A stretch of 64,000 nt of DNA from Chinchilla lanigera (GCF_000276665.1 NW_004955484.1:5642171-5706170), one strand, 5' to 3'. Shown: positions 10,257 to 22,310, counted from the stretch's first letter. Numbers and translations are program-made. The notes: a model not told the origin generated them from the letters alone.

Positions 10257-11229
10257 TAACATCAAATACTGACTTGTTCCAAACAGGCAAGCATCTTAAT
10301 AGGAAGATATTAAGTCATAGAGTTTTACATAGATCGGGGCCTAGAAAACAAATTCAGGGAAGCACGAAGTGCCACAAAGTAAAAAAATAAAAAGGTGTTA
10401 GGCTGAGTACAACTACCATGATACCTTCTGCTCCACAGACAACACCGCTGCCTGAAACAGTTATCCACTCGGCTCAAAAACTATTTGCAAGACCAGGTAA
10501 TAAGCTGCCAGCTTATTAGGTGCTGCTCATGAATGAGCCTCAGTCTAGAAGAGCAGAGGTTCAATGCAGAGTTCAAGTGAAGATCAGAGGGGAAAGGTGA
10601 CCTGGAGCACAGCAGTCAACCTGCACACATCTGCATGAAGCCAAACAGAAGGAAGCCGGCTTATTTTCTATCATGAATGTCTTCTCTTCTACAAGGGTGG
10701 GCAGATTCTTTGGTGAACTCTCTGATACCACGGTGGAGCCCATAGGGCCCCAGTTCCCATCACAATGGAAAACAAAACTTACTAGTCAACTTGATGTTCA
10801 GGGATTAGGAAGACCATTAACGCCCAAAATGGAACTTTCTGAGTTAGGGAACCAAGAGTCCAGCAGAAGAAGGATAAGGGATGAAGGCTAAGGGTCCAGA
10901 ATACAAAACATGACCGGGATCCTTTGACTCCTCATTGAAGAGAGGGTGACCTCAGCAGGGAGAGAAGTTCAGAAGGTTGACCTGTTTAAGCCATGGCCCT
11001 CTGTGAAGTCTCCAACCCCAAGGAGATGACCATCTCCACCAGCTTCCCATTGGGAAGGAAGAGGGCTACCATGACTCCTTGGAGCCCTCCCTCTCAGCAT
11101 AATTCTATTTCCTTACTGCTAGTATGCCTGGGCCCTGCTGGATTATAGAGGAAGACCCTGTTCATCAAGCACACAGCCAAGGTCTAATCTTGCCATTACT
11201 GCTCTGACCACACCAGTGATAGCTTACAG
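10257..11229. other. Unassigned non-coding stretch
   Basis: No nameable repeat. One 72-codon frame at 10673-10891 has no domain. The sequence is unremarkable apart from an A-rich patch at 10380-10395. Confidence 0.5.
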
Positions 11230-11310
11230 CAGTGGTGGCGAACCTATGGCACACATCCCACAGCGGGCTGTTTGTTAGCACAGAAAGCTCTAAAAGGTTT
11301 GCCATCGCTG
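11230..11310. mobile_element. 81-bp hAT-type MITE
   Basis: The left end CAGTGGTGGCGAACCTATGG and the right end read in reverse, CAGCGATGGCAAACCTTTTA, are inverted repeats that agree at 14 of the first 17 positions. Flanking octamers GCTTACAG (11222-11229) and GCTTAGAA (11311-11318) agree at six of eight sites and have TA at the centre, the pattern (nnnTAnnn) described for Buster-type hAT elements. The TIR resembles the horizontally transferred hAT group that includes OposCharlie1-like elements; the family name is from memory. It is internally deleted with no coding capacity. Confidence 0.82.
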
Positions 11311-11880
11311 GCTTAGAATTTCTATCTTCTACTCAAACTCTATACCCTGGCTTCCTGATTCTCTCATGCATGGATCCTTGACTGCTTAGAGCCTGAGCTC
11401 CATGAGCAGAAATCCCATACAGCTGCCACCCCTTGTGTATGCCTGCCTCCACTACTCCAAAATCAGTCCCAGGTCCTCACCTCAATCACATACCTGCTGG
11501 CTTCCCTCTCCATCTGATAAAGTTCCACTCCTGGTTCTCAGTGCCCGATGGGCAACCACAAGGATAAAGAAGCACAGGTTGCAGCCTCACAAGAAGGGCA
11601 AGAAAGTGGTATCTGCACCAAACTGACTCACCTGCTAAGCCCACTCGTGCTTCCTCCTTGATTCCCCTATGACTCCATGAAATCTGTGTTTACAAACTTT
11701 AAATATTTACTCCTGAGATGTGGGAGAGGGCTTCCTGATAGAGATCAATGTGGTTCAAGGTGAACTGCACTCGTTTTGATGGATCTGCAATGTTGAGGAC
11801 CCCATGGTGGTCTTCAGTAAGACTGGGCCAAAAGGGGTAAGCCTCACTATGGGGTACAAGCTTAGCCCTGGGATTCCATA
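11311..11880. other. Unassigned non-coding stretch
   Basis: Contains 'GAGCCTGAGCTCCATGAGCA' (about 11390), which hints at an L2 3' remnant but is too short to call. The 74-codon frame at 11402-11626 ends in a lysine-rich tail that looks ribosomal-protein-like, but I can match it to no specific protein. Confidence 0.4.
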
Positions 11881-12003
11881 GAATATATATAGAAAATGTT
11901 ATATATTATATGTGTATGTGCCCATGCATATATAACATATATGTATACACCTATATACATAAACATATGTATGTCTATAAACCTACACACACATACATGC
12001 ATC
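11881..12003. repeat. AT-rich TATA/TACA low-complexity tract
   Basis: Irregular alternation of ATAT, GTAT and CATA units, with 'ACATATATGTATACACCTAT' in the middle. It looks like a decayed (TA)n/(CATA)n microsatellite. Confidence 0.85.
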
Positions 12004-12063
12004 TCTCTCATCTAAAACAAAATAGAACAACTAAAAGAGGGGGAAAAAATGCAAAAAGCCTCC

Positions 12064-12092
12064 CACACACCACCACCACTACCACCACCAAA
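12064..12092. repeat. (CCA)n-rich short tandem repeat
   Basis: CACCACCACTACCACCACCA with one interruption. Confidence 0.85.
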
Positions 12093-12739
12093 ACTCCAGT
12101 GGAAAGATCTTGTCCCAAAACTTCCTGGATGATTGTCACATAATACTACTGAATCCTTACATGACAGACTGCCTACTGGCTTGGTGTGCGGAGTGGACCC
12201 CAGTTACTTTCCTACAGAAAACTGTCCTTACTGCCTTCTTTTCAGCAGGAGGGAAGGAGAATGTAAACATTAACCAGACCAGAGACAGGACAGCCAGTGG
12301 TAATGATATAATCTCAGAAGGCACCACGATCTATCTCCAACATTCTGTCATCTGATGATCACCTGTTTGATTTCAGACACTCATTGGTCCAGGGGAACCT
12401 GAATCCTAGAACTAGATGTCCCCAAATAAGTGGTTTGTCTCTACCAGTAAAATGCAGATCATAGAACAAGTGCGAGAAGAGTCCCAGGAATGCCTGTTGC
12501 ACAAGGGCGTGAGAGCTACAGGCCTCAAGTGAATTCTTCACACACCAACCTGGCCCCAGTGAGGGCAAGCGTGGAGCTGGAAGAACAGTGGCCAGGCCCA
12601 AGGCAGGGACAACACAGAATTTTCACTCTTCACAATTCGAGTTCCTGAGACACAGCTGCAACCCCACTGCTGTAATCATTTTATTTCATACACTGTCTCC
12701 ACACACACACAGCAAAGACACCTTTAAGAAACTGCTTGA

Positions 12740-12785
12740 GTTTCCAGATCCACTGCTTAATTTAGTTTCCAGATCCACTGTTTAA
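12740..12785. repeat. 25-bp tandem duplication
   Basis: GTTTCCAGATCCACTG occurs at 12740-12755 and again at 12765-12780, both followed by 'TTTAA' or 'CTTAA'. It is a two-copy tandem repeat of period 25. Confidence 0.85.
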
Positions 12786-12899
12786 AACACTTCCATCTCC
12801 TCGATGTTTTAAGATAAAAGCTGTGTTCGCCTCACTGGCCAGCTGTCAAATTCCAGTACTCGCCTGGGCTACGACCAGATCGGTCTTCCGTCCAACCAT

Positions 12900-13130
12900 G
12901 GAAGGCACGGTCCCCACCGGCAGAGCAGGGGTTAATGGAAGTTGACCGCAGCACAGTTGTTAAGGTAATCAATATCACTGAGATACTAAAGCAGCATAAG
13001 CCACAATATTGATTGCCAAGCAGATGATAAAACTGTTTATTATGATAATTGCAGGGTCCCTGCAAGATGCTCCTAGTGCTTCCTAAAGCTGTTTACAAAA
13101 CTAATAAAGATTTGCCATTTCAAGGACTTT
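12900..13130. promoter_or_regulatory. Candidate conserved cis-regulatory block
   Basis: Repeat-free AT-rich segment with a dense set of short motifs: AATCAATATCACTG, CACAATATTGATTGCC (SOX/CUT-like), TGTTTATTATGATAATTGC and GCTGTTTACAAAAC (forkhead core TGTTTAC). The motif density is visible. Conservation and enhancer function are inference and need a multi-species alignment. Confidence 0.35.
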
Positions 13131-14090
13131 CCTTTTAACCATCCCCATCTCCCCAAGCTCTTACCCCTACCCTTTGCCAGCTACCAAAAAGCGAGCCTCA
13201 ACCCCGGACTATCAAGACAAGCAATTTCAGTTTATCTTGGGTGCAGCAACTGTCTAGGGACCCTAAGGAACAGCCTGTCCTCCTACACCCTTGCCCTGCC
13301 CCCAACTTCACTAAAGAAGACGGAAGCCCAGCCGTCAGACACTTAGGGTGTGCAGATTTCCTCCTCGGAACCTGCCATGTCATAATTATGGGGTTTTATC
13401 GATGGAGGGGGGCTGCTCAGGGCTCTTTGGGCTGACATCCATTTGTTATAACACATTTAAGAAACCGCACCACCTTGGTTGGTAATTAAAACTTCTCTGG
13501 AGAACTTGGTGGCCGTGGAACTAAGAGAACAGGGTCAAACATGGTTTCTAGAACGCGTTTCCAGCAGCACAACTCAAGGATGACTTTGGCTGCTGGACTG
13601 AGCAGAGGGCTCGAGTTCTATCATGCCCAGTGCAACAGCTTAGTTTTATTAACAGTGGAAATTAACTCCTTACTGGTCACCAACAGCCATCTGCCTTGAT
13701 ATGGACAGCATGGCCATTCACATGGTGCTGTTATACTCAAGAAGAACAGGTATGCAGTCATCTCACAGGTAGCATCGTGTTCTTCAAACTGCACAAGGGA
13801 AAACAATGAATCGAGTCCTGAAGGGCAGTAGAATGGCCTCAGTACTTAGGTGTGTTTCCAGAGCATGAAAGGAGTTGAAAAGGAAATTAGGTGTTCAGGA
13901 AAACCCAGAAGCCAGTCAATTAGCAAGTGGAAGATGAGCCCCCATCCCTCACCCAGCCCTCAAGAGCTTTGGTTCAATCCATAGCAGCCAAGAGGATTTA
14001 CCCAGAGGAGAGTTTGACTGGACTTGGCCTTTAAAACCACATTTGCAATTTAGGGGGCAGGTGGGACAAAGTATGAAGATGTGGAGATAG
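13131..14090. other. Unassigned non-coding stretch
   Basis: GC-moderate unique-looking DNA without nameable repeats or credible exons. Confidence 0.45.
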
Positions 14091-14165
14091 CTTCTTCCTC
14101 TTTCTTTCTTTTTCTTTTCTTTCTTTTTCTTTCTTTCTTCCTTTCTTTCTTTCCTTCTTTTCTCC
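14091..14165. repeat. Polypyrimidine (TTTC)n tract
   Basis: About 75 bases of nearly uninterrupted C and T, mostly CTTT units. The complementary purine strand creates lysine/glutamate/arginine-rich pseudo-frames (13949-14360, minus) that should be ignored. It may adopt triplex structure. Confidence 0.95.
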
Positions 14166-16797
14166 AATCAAAGCAGGGAGAACTTGTTCGCAAAAACTTC
14201 TACCTGGCTTAGGAAGCGAAGACCCTACCTTGCCGCGTCTCTCTCCCTTCGAGTTGCCCCAGGCTGCCTCTGCACACACTCGCAGTTTAGTGTCTTGGGC
14301 TAGTGCAGACACGCAGCTCTTTTGTCGACACCTGGGTCTGCCCCACCCACTCCCAATCACACAGAAATCAGAAAACTGGAGCCAGTTTCATGTAAAGTGT
14401 AATCCCTTTGCCAAAGACCTTGCCATGAACTCACAGATACCACACCACGGCTGGAAGGGATGCACTAGGGATTGGTTTAACCTGGTTACCTGCTCTCACA
14501 GGAACTATTTGGCAAACAGGAATGGCCGGAGGAAATCGAGGCTTCCCTGTTACTGCATTTCATGAACAATACAGGTCCAGGAAAAGGGCAAAGGACAAAG
14601 AGTCACTACCTACAAAATTCTAGGCTGGACCCTGTACTCATTCACAGGGGCCCCAGGATCCACGTTAACGAACACCTCCTTGGATTTGATATCAAAAGAA
14701 AGTTTAATGTGAAGTGTGAATAATTCTGCTGTTACCTTTTAACCTCACTTGCACATATTAGTTGTACTGTGAACAATAACTTCAACAAAAAATATATCCT
14801 AAGAATGATATGGTCCACACTTGGAAACACGCCCGCAACGGCCAGCTGAGCCTGCCTAAGTGCTAAGAACCATTTAGGAGCATTGTAAACCATTAGGGCC
14901 ATTAGCTCTAATTTGACCTCAACAAAATAAATCAACCTGCTAGGAACAAATTTAGAAGCTTTCCAAAGTCAAGTTCTCAAACCCTTGAAAGGCTCACAAG
15001 CACAATGCAGGGCAGGGAACAAATGGGCAGCTCTGGAGCTATTCTCAGCTCCCACCTTCCCTGCAACCAACGGAAGAGAGCAGGCATAGCTGGGCCATGG
15101 ACTCAGGATCTTCTCAAGCCACTGGATCTAGAAGCCGTGACCACTGAGGCAGAGCATGCCAGCTGGAACATATCTGCCACTGCGAGGATGGGGTCCACTC
15201 CATTCCTTTCTCCAAGTTCATACTGTTTACATTTCCTATCTATACTGCTATTTATGACTGCAGTCAAAGAACATAGATATTTGAGTCCATTTCTAAGATA
15301 TCCTGACTGGCTTTCTGCAGGGGTGGTTCTCAGCAACCAATCTGCGTTCACCCAACCTTTCCACCTTCAAACGGGCAGGTATCATTTACATTAAGAATCA
15401 TGACACCCCACATTAATACCTGTGTCAACATAATAAATAAGTTCTCCAACAAAACTTATAACCATCAGCATGCACTATAAATTTAAATTGCAAAATCGTC
15501 ATAAATTTTCATCTTTGTTCTCCACTGATAATTACTTACTGCATTTTTTAACGCTGATGGCACTGCCCTGATGAAGAAGCCAGAAGCAAAATGAACTATA
15601 GCACCATCAAATCCCACCAGCCAATGGAAGAAGCAAGCTAAGAACACGTATGCTAGGCAAGCAGGCAGTTAGCATGTGTACATCAACAGTCCTTCCTTTG
15701 TTTAAGTGATAAAGAAAAATATACTGTATAATCATGTCATCTGTCTCTTACACAAGGAAGAAATAAGTAGCAAAGGTAATGGCAAAACAAGTTAGCAGTA
15801 ACAGGAGAACGGAGGGGGGACGCAGCACATAGAGTTCTCTAACTCAAGAGTCTGAATTGTTAAAAGCTGAGTAATCCTTTCCAGCTCCACCCAACATGAA
15901 TTTCCAGGTATCAAATTATATGTTAATTACACGAATGTGAAGTTATATGAGGGGAAGTGGTGTTAGTCAGCACTCAGGGGGTGGAAGTTCAGTAAAACTT
16001 GAGTTTTGTAAAGTATGTTTTATGCACAGGCCTGGGCTTCCTCTGGTTTAGGAAAATGAGGAATTCAGAACGAGAGGCTCAAGTTATCACTCCACATCTT
16101 CCCCTCCCCAGGCACTGCAGCCTGGTCTCCAGGCCTTCCTAGCTGCACTTTCCTGGCCTAGGACTCAGGTGCCTTTCCTTTCTGTGCATTTATTACACAG
16201 ATTAAACAGCGCTGCATCTTGGCCTTGGCCAGAGTCAGTTGCTCGAAAGACATGGAGGAGCAGTTCCAAAGAATGTACAGAAGAGGGGCACACTAACCTC
16301 TGAGCACCGGCCCTCAGCAACCTCCGAGGTTTGGGACAGCACCAGGTTCTAGAGGGTCCTGGCCTCTGGAGCCAGGGAAATACATCCTACCTGTGAAAGA
16401 AGAGTACTCAGAGTTCTGAAACTGCTCCAAAAGCTTGTGTCTCAGACTGCAGGAATGTTATCAAAATGACACATCGTCCACTGTCTCCAAGGAGGCCTCC
16501 TTCAATAGTGCGCACTGATCCTGCCCTGATCTGACAGGGAAGCGGTATGGAGGAGCGCAAGCCTGTCCTGACCAGTGTAGGGCCAAACAGATGATGGAAC
16601 CTGAGCACTCAGGAGCTTGGTGCAGCTGCTCAGCGATCTGAGAAGGGACCTAGCCAGGGAGAGTTGTACAGTCTCTTCTTCCCAGCCCTTCCTGCTTTAA
16701 ACAATAACACACTCAACAGGCAGATATGGGAGAAGCACTAAAACCTTGAAGTGGGTCAATAATAAATCCTGCACATACTACGTATAGCATTAGTACA
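14166..16797. other. Unassigned non-coding stretch
   Basis: No rodent SINE and no obvious exon over 2.6 kb. Frames at 14230-14565 and 15005-15394 (111 and 129 codons) show no domain. AT-rich patches at 14690-14940 and 15410-15600 look unique. Confidence 0.45.
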
Positions 16798-16905
16798 TGA
16801 TTGGTGTGCTGTATAGTATAAAGTATAATATAGTAGATAGTATCAGTATACTATAATATTACCATAATCTATGCAATAGAGTATGCAGTAGTACTATATG
16901 CATGG
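16798..16905. repeat. TA/GTA-rich low-complexity tract
   Basis: Repeated TATAGTATAAAGTATAATAT and TAGTAGATAGTATCAGTATA units, an irregular decayed microsatellite. Confidence 0.8.
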
Positions 16906-16993
16906 CTAAGAGTGTACGCTATGAGCTGGCAGTCTAATAAAGGGGATAATGTAAAGGTACGGGTACAAGGATTTTTGTTTAAGTTCATTTTGT

Positions 16994-17062
16994 CTTGGGA
17001 GCACTGGGAATTGAACCCAGAACCTTAAGCATGGTAGGCAAGTGCTCCACACTGGGTTGTTA
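16994..17062 (-). mobile_element. Old ID-type SINE (antisense)
   Basis: 'GCACTGGGAATTGAACCCAG', 'AACCTTAAGCATGGTAGGCA' and 'AGTGCTCCACACTGGGTTGT' follow the reversed ID order. It is more diverged than the copies at 7505 and 9122. Confidence 0.78.
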
Positions 17063-17097
17063 ACCTACTTTGGGTCTCAAGTTCATCAGAAATGTCA

Positions 17098-17195
17098 CAG
17101 GTATAAGAGATTGTTTTTGTCCCACTGGATGTAAGGATTACTGAGGGCATCAAGTATTTAGAGCACAGTAGATGCTTCTTAAGTGTTAGCTATTA
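17098..17195 (+). mobile_element. MIR SINE 3' fragment
   Basis: 'GTAAGGATTACTGAGGGCAT', then 'TTAGAGCACAGTAGATGCTT' and 'AAGTGTTAGCTATTAACATT' follow the MIR 3' end. Confidence 0.6.
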
Positions 17196-17198
17196 ACA

Positions 17199-17229
17199 TT
17201 CATACATACATACATACATACATACATAA
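17199..17229. repeat. (CATA)n microsatellite
   Basis: About seven CATA units following the MIR fragment. Confidence 0.95.
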
Positions 17230-18119
17230 AGAACATATCCTCGTTTCATTTGCTTAACAATCCAGCAAAGACCTGTGCTCATCTTTAAGGCTCAGAAAAG
17301 CAGAGAGACTTGCCTGCACTCAGGCACCTGGCGAGCCGCCTTGGAAACAGGCACAGGAGTCTCCCCTCCCCCTTATCTGCAGGGCATATGTGCAAAGTAT
17401 TCTTGGTACTAAATCCTACACTGTTTCCTCTTACATATACATACCTATGATAAAGTTCAATTTATAAATCAGACACTGTAAGAGATTAGCCACAGTGACT
17501 AATAGTAAAATAGAACAATGATAACAACATGCTGCAATTCAAGTTATTTAAAACTTATGAACTGTTTATTTCTGGAATTTTCCATTTCATATTAGCAGAC
17601 CTTGATTGATCTGGGATAACTGAAACCATGGAAAGAGAAACTACAAACAAGAGAGACTGCTGTTCTCGGTGCCTTTTCCATCACTTTTTTCCAGCCTATC
17701 ATACGCACATCACTGCCCACAGGCTAGATGGTTCTGGGTGATAGGTGGGTGAGTGTTATAATTCTAATCGTTATCTAGTCAATGTTTATTTGATCCAATA
17801 CAACTGGCACACATCTGTGATCCCTCAGATAGCACGGCTTGGCATGATGGAAAAGCAGGTATGCATGGCTTCACCATTTCAAAACGTTTATGGCCACCAA
17901 AAGAGAAATGAAAAGCAAACAATACAGGTGATAGAGATACCTCAAACTGGGGGAGCTCTTTCCCCTTCAAAAAGGCTGGGGCAGAACTGATCTTCCTAAC
18001 AGAGGCAACCACGAAGTCACTCAGCGTCCCGTCCGGGTTTCCTCTCTGCATGTCTTGGCCCTTGCTCAGCACCTCCTCCCAATGCAAGAGCTTCTCTGCC
18101 TTTCTGCAGGCTTCCTGAG
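17230..18119. other. Unassigned non-coding stretch
   Basis: Mixed unique-looking DNA. No repeat or exon called. Confidence 0.45.
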
Positions 18120-18430
18120 AAGGGCCATGTGAGGGGTTATCAGCGCTGTGACCTCTTTAGTCATCAATAGCGCTTCTGCCTCTCCCCTCCTCCCAGCAAG
18201 GACCCTGCAGCGGAGCTGGTCCCCCAGCCTCCTCCTATTAATGCCTTTCCCCTGTCCAGCTATCACGGGAGGACTGTTGAGTGAGAGGACCTCTGGCTGA
18301 CCTCTGCTGACAGGCGCCGAGCTCCCTCTGTACACTGATCTAATGCTAGGAGGGGTAATTAGCGACCAAGTAATAATTGCAGCTTCTAACTATGCTGGAC
18401 CAAGATTGCAAAATTCCCTGGGGGGCCCTA
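18120..18430. promoter_or_regulatory. Candidate conserved regulatory block with homeobox cores
   Basis: Repeat-free. 18350-18385 carries GGGGTAATTAGCGACC and AGTAATAATTGCAGC, with TAATTAG and TAATTG homeodomain-type cores, followed by 'GATTGCAAAATTCCCTGG'. The upstream half is GC-richer. Regulatory function is inferred only from motif content and lack of repeats. Confidence 0.3.
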
Positions 18431-20109
18431 ACAGGGACCCCAACCCACACAGAGGCATCTGCTCACGGCCAAAAGGAAGGACTCAGCAACATTTCTGAGG
18501 GAGGCCAGCACTTTTCCAGGTTTTAATTAAAGTGGGACTTGGGTAAGGAGTTCGACAGCTACACAAGAAAATTGGTAAATAAAGGACAGAGGCTGAGGAA
18601 GAAGTGTAAGGCTTGCCTGGAGGAGCCAATTCAGGAAAGTACAAGCTCTCAAAGTAGCCAGGCAGCCATGCACAAGAAACTTTCATCTCAGTTGTGGAAG
18701 ACACACAGCAAGTATGCTTGGAGCGGCATCAAAAAGAAATGTAAAAAGGCTGAATGCCCAATGGCAGCACCACCGCTTGGCTGGCCTCCTCCTCCTGCTC
18801 CAGCCCAACCCAATCAACTCAAAACCAGTCTTCTCCCCAAAAGTAGGATGTCTCACTGTCAGAAAACGCTAGATACATGTCGTGTGGCCAAACCTAAGGG
18901 ATCTCCAGTATAATCTGCTATGACTCAGAAATCCCAGGTCCATCTAACAGGCCACTGCCACAAGTCCCCTATATGTGTATGCCACGGTTCAGGATAACGC
19001 ACAAAATCCCCACTGAGAAATAGAAAGGCAAGCATTCCATACACAGCAGACAGCCTCACGGTGACCTAAAAAATAAATCGCCCCTCACCCTCAACAGGAC
19101 AGTACAAAGACACCCAGCAGCACAGCAGCATCTGGGCCGTCCTTCCTCAGCAAACCCACCTGCCACTCCAACACCCTTCATCTGCTCTCTAGTGTACAAA
19201 CCAGTCCATGGCAGTGCTGTCGCCCACCATCTCTCCGAAAGCTCTTTTCCCGGCAGGTTCAGGGAACACAGAAGCTCTCCAATGTGAACAGGACTCTCTG
19301 CCCATCTGAATGACTCCATACACTTCACACTTCTTTTTCTCCACCACTGCACCACCTGGTCTCCCAAACATTCGCGGCCTCTCTGGGTGGAAGCCAGTTA
19401 CAGAATCCAGGGTGGCAGCAGTCGATTGCACTAATTCACCCTCCACTTCCTTCTCCAAACAATTAATATACTTAATAACTCCAGCCCCCATGACTGAGTC
19501 CTCAGACGCCCCTCGATTAACCTCTCCCCGCTACGAGCAGTGGGTCCCCACCAGCCTTCTTCTGTTCCCTATCACTTAATCATTTTTTAATCCACAACAA
19601 GGACTTTGCGCCACACTGTGGTTTTGTTCTCTCTCAATCTTTTATGAGGGACCTTATCAAAAGCTTTTAGAAAATACAAGGGAATTTTGCCTACCAGGTC
19701 ATCTTTATTATTTTAGAATTCTTTATGAAGAAATTACAGACTTTAACATTGTAAATGAATATTTAAGACTCAGCACTCACTTAGACGTGCAAGTCTGACT
19801 TGGGTTATATTTAAGCGGCTGTATGACTTCCATCTTTAGATGCTTGTCTGCCGACTAAGAAAGTATGACACCCCTCCCTAAGCCACAGGTATGGATATTC
19901 CTAGGGTTCCCCAGGAATTTCTGGATTGGGGAAAAGTGAGTATGTACTGAGCACCAGTGGGACCCACAGGGCATTAACAGAACCTCAGCTCATCAAGTCA
20001 TGGAGGCCCAGGTGTGGCAGCCACTTTCTCCAGGTTTCCCCAGGTGGACAGCAGGTAAGCAGCTGGCCGCACATCTGCAGGGAGCCAGCCACGGCCTCGT
20101 GATGTTGCC
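18431..20109. other. Unassigned stretch with non-credible frames
   Basis: A 124-codon frame at 18539-18913 (plus) is lysine-rich with a CX2C pair (KCKAC) and a proline/alanine patch, but it matches no family I know. Minus-strand frames at 19056-19491 overlap each other in different frames. No exon-like pattern supports any of them. Confidence 0.4.
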
Positions 20110-20300
20110 ACTATCTCTGTGCCTCTGAACACCTGTTTGTTGGAGTTATTAGTTCTAATTAGCACTCTGCAGCCAACTCAGTCCTGAGCTCTGGGGCAGG
20201 TTTCCCCCTGATGGAACAATTAAAGTTGCACAAGGGGTGGGGGTGTTTCCTGGTTGTCTAAAAATTATTTTTTCTTGGCAGGTTTCAAGGTACGTTATCT
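20110..20300. promoter_or_regulatory. Candidate regulatory block
   Basis: Carries AGTTATTAGTTCTAATTAGC (homeobox-type TAATTA), GAACAATTAAAG (SOX-like ACAAT) and AAAAATTATTTTTTC within repeat-free DNA. It may be an enhancer. No conservation data were available. Confidence 0.28.
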
Positions 20301-22310
20301 AGCCAAAAGCACATCTCTTTAAGACCTGCCTTTGGGCAGGGTTCGAAAGCTGTGGCACAATCCTGGAATACAACTGAAAGCCTTTCCATGAGTAAAACAG
20401 GGGATTAACTGATCTGCAGTCACACCGCACGTTTTCCTGGTCACAAGGGGACTCTTCAGCCTTGCTCATCCATGTGTCTATGTCTAAGGACCCATTTTAG
20501 TACAAGGCTGCACTCCAATCGCCAAAAACATAGGTAGGGTTCCCATTCCTAAAGCAGGAGGAGACGTGCCTGCCACATTTAGTGAAATTAACAAGTTCCA
20601 GGAAATAGTCTTTGGAGTTCAGAGTACTGGTGGTGCTCTATCCTTGAGAAGGACCATGAGTGTCAGGTCATAATCATTCATCTATTAAAAGGGCCGCGCA
20701 TCTGAGCTGTCTATAAACTCCTCTTTTCCCAGCGCGGGCCCCTCTGATCTGGGATCCCTGGAGGATGGAATGAGAACTGCAGGTCCAGGCGCTCCATTAG
20801 GGCAACGCAGTTCAGCCTGAACTTAATGAGCTCTTGTAAGGAAACAGGAAGTCTATAAAGTAATTTAAATAACTTCCAGTCCTGAAATAAAGGAAATTAA
20901 ATCGCTGGCACAAACCTCTCTGATGGACACCTTTTTTGTCCCTCTGATCACATCCACAGTTAACAGCTGTCATATTCTTCTCTCCAGGGCCAGCCCCCCA
21001 ATTCCTCTAATACGAAACACACAAAGGTTGTCAGTCAGTCCTCAAAACTCCCCGAGCTGCTGTGGAGACAGCGAGCCAAGGGTGCAGCACGGTGTGCAGC
21101 AAGAACACAGGAATCAGCCCACAACCCCACAAGGGGTCCTGCTGCTTCCTAGCTGCAAGAGCTTGGACAAATCACACAACTCCTCGCTAACGCGCAGGGA
21201 AAGTCTGGGTCTGACCAAACGACCACTAAGGCTCTTAAGAGAGGCAAATGAGCACTGAAAATAGTGCGAGCTGAAAACACAAACACTGGTATCCTTCCAG
21301 CTGCCCAGACTCTTAGGCTCCAGAATTTCTCAATGTTCCCCTCCAATGGCACTGTCCTATTCTGGCTTTCCTCTTCACTACGAATATTTATTCATAACTT
21401 CTACTTTTTCGAAGCCCCTAAATGTAGGTAACTATTAGTCCAACTAGACAATGCTTTCCTGAAGGGTAGGAGCCTTCATAGTCTGTAAACCAGTGTGCCC
21501 AGAGCTCTAAGTAGTTCCTCCATGAAGGGTTGGAATCTACAACTCACGCAGCTACCCAGACCTTCTCAAGTACCATTATGCTGACGGAATCCATCAACTC
21601 CCTACTAAACAAGCAGAACCTCAACCCTCATAGCAAGGTAAGATTCACAAGAGGCTGTGCGCCTACAGGACGGGAAGGGGAGGGGTAGAGGCTTAGGTTC
21701 CCCTCTCTGCAGGAACAGCCCGACTTCTCCCATGCATTCCCCATGAAAGGCTCACCACCGTCACTATGGCAGTTTCACCTGGTAAACCTAGCTTCCAGAT
21801 ACAAGAGACTGTTTCTGATTTTATCGATAATAATCAGCCAGATATGAACTGGTCTGACCAGTCCTCTGGACACAGGATCACCGCAAAAGTAAACTAAAAA
21901 GAAGCTGAAGGTCCATCTCGTTTCGCTGGCCCTCTAGAAACTGCTACTGACAACTGGAATGGTGAACTCTCAACCCCCTCACAATAAAAGCCAAGAGTAA
22001 CGCTGGGGGCTCACTGTAGCCAAGGAGGCCACCTCTTGCAGTGCAAGGGGGCAAGATCACAGCGCTCTTAAAAGAGAACCATTGGGATCTGCTCAAAATT
22101 GACCCAAGTCACCTTGGAGGAAGGAAATCACAAACAGAACTCTTAACTTTGCCTAATCAAAGGCACTACCGTCTACCACCACCACCACACGCACACACAT
22201 TCTTGACCTCCACAAACAGACTTCGCGAGAAACCACTCAGCTATCCCCACTAATGTCTGCGAGGGTAAGTTCTCTGTGTTACGAATCATAGCAGCCTTAC
22301 TCTGGTAAGG
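20301..22310. other. Unassigned stretch, with an AT-rich motif cluster at 20815-20905 and weak MIR/L2 traces
   Basis: 20815-20905 has TAAAGTAATTTAAATAACTT and AAGGAAATTAAATCGC. 21135-21255 resembles a MIR 5' half ('CTGCTTCCTAGCTGCAAGAG', 'GACAAATCACACAACTCC'). 21430-21500 resembles an L2 3' end. The rest is unassigned. Confidence 0.4.

Noticed and set aside
11402..11626. Possible ribosomal-protein pseudogene (Lys/Arg-rich end)
   Set aside because: I could not match it to any specific ribosomal protein, and no poly(A) remnant or flanking duplication was found.
13949..14360. Lys/Glu/Arg-rich minus-strand frames
   Set aside because: Made by the polypyrimidine tract at 14091-14165, so they are low-complexity artefacts.
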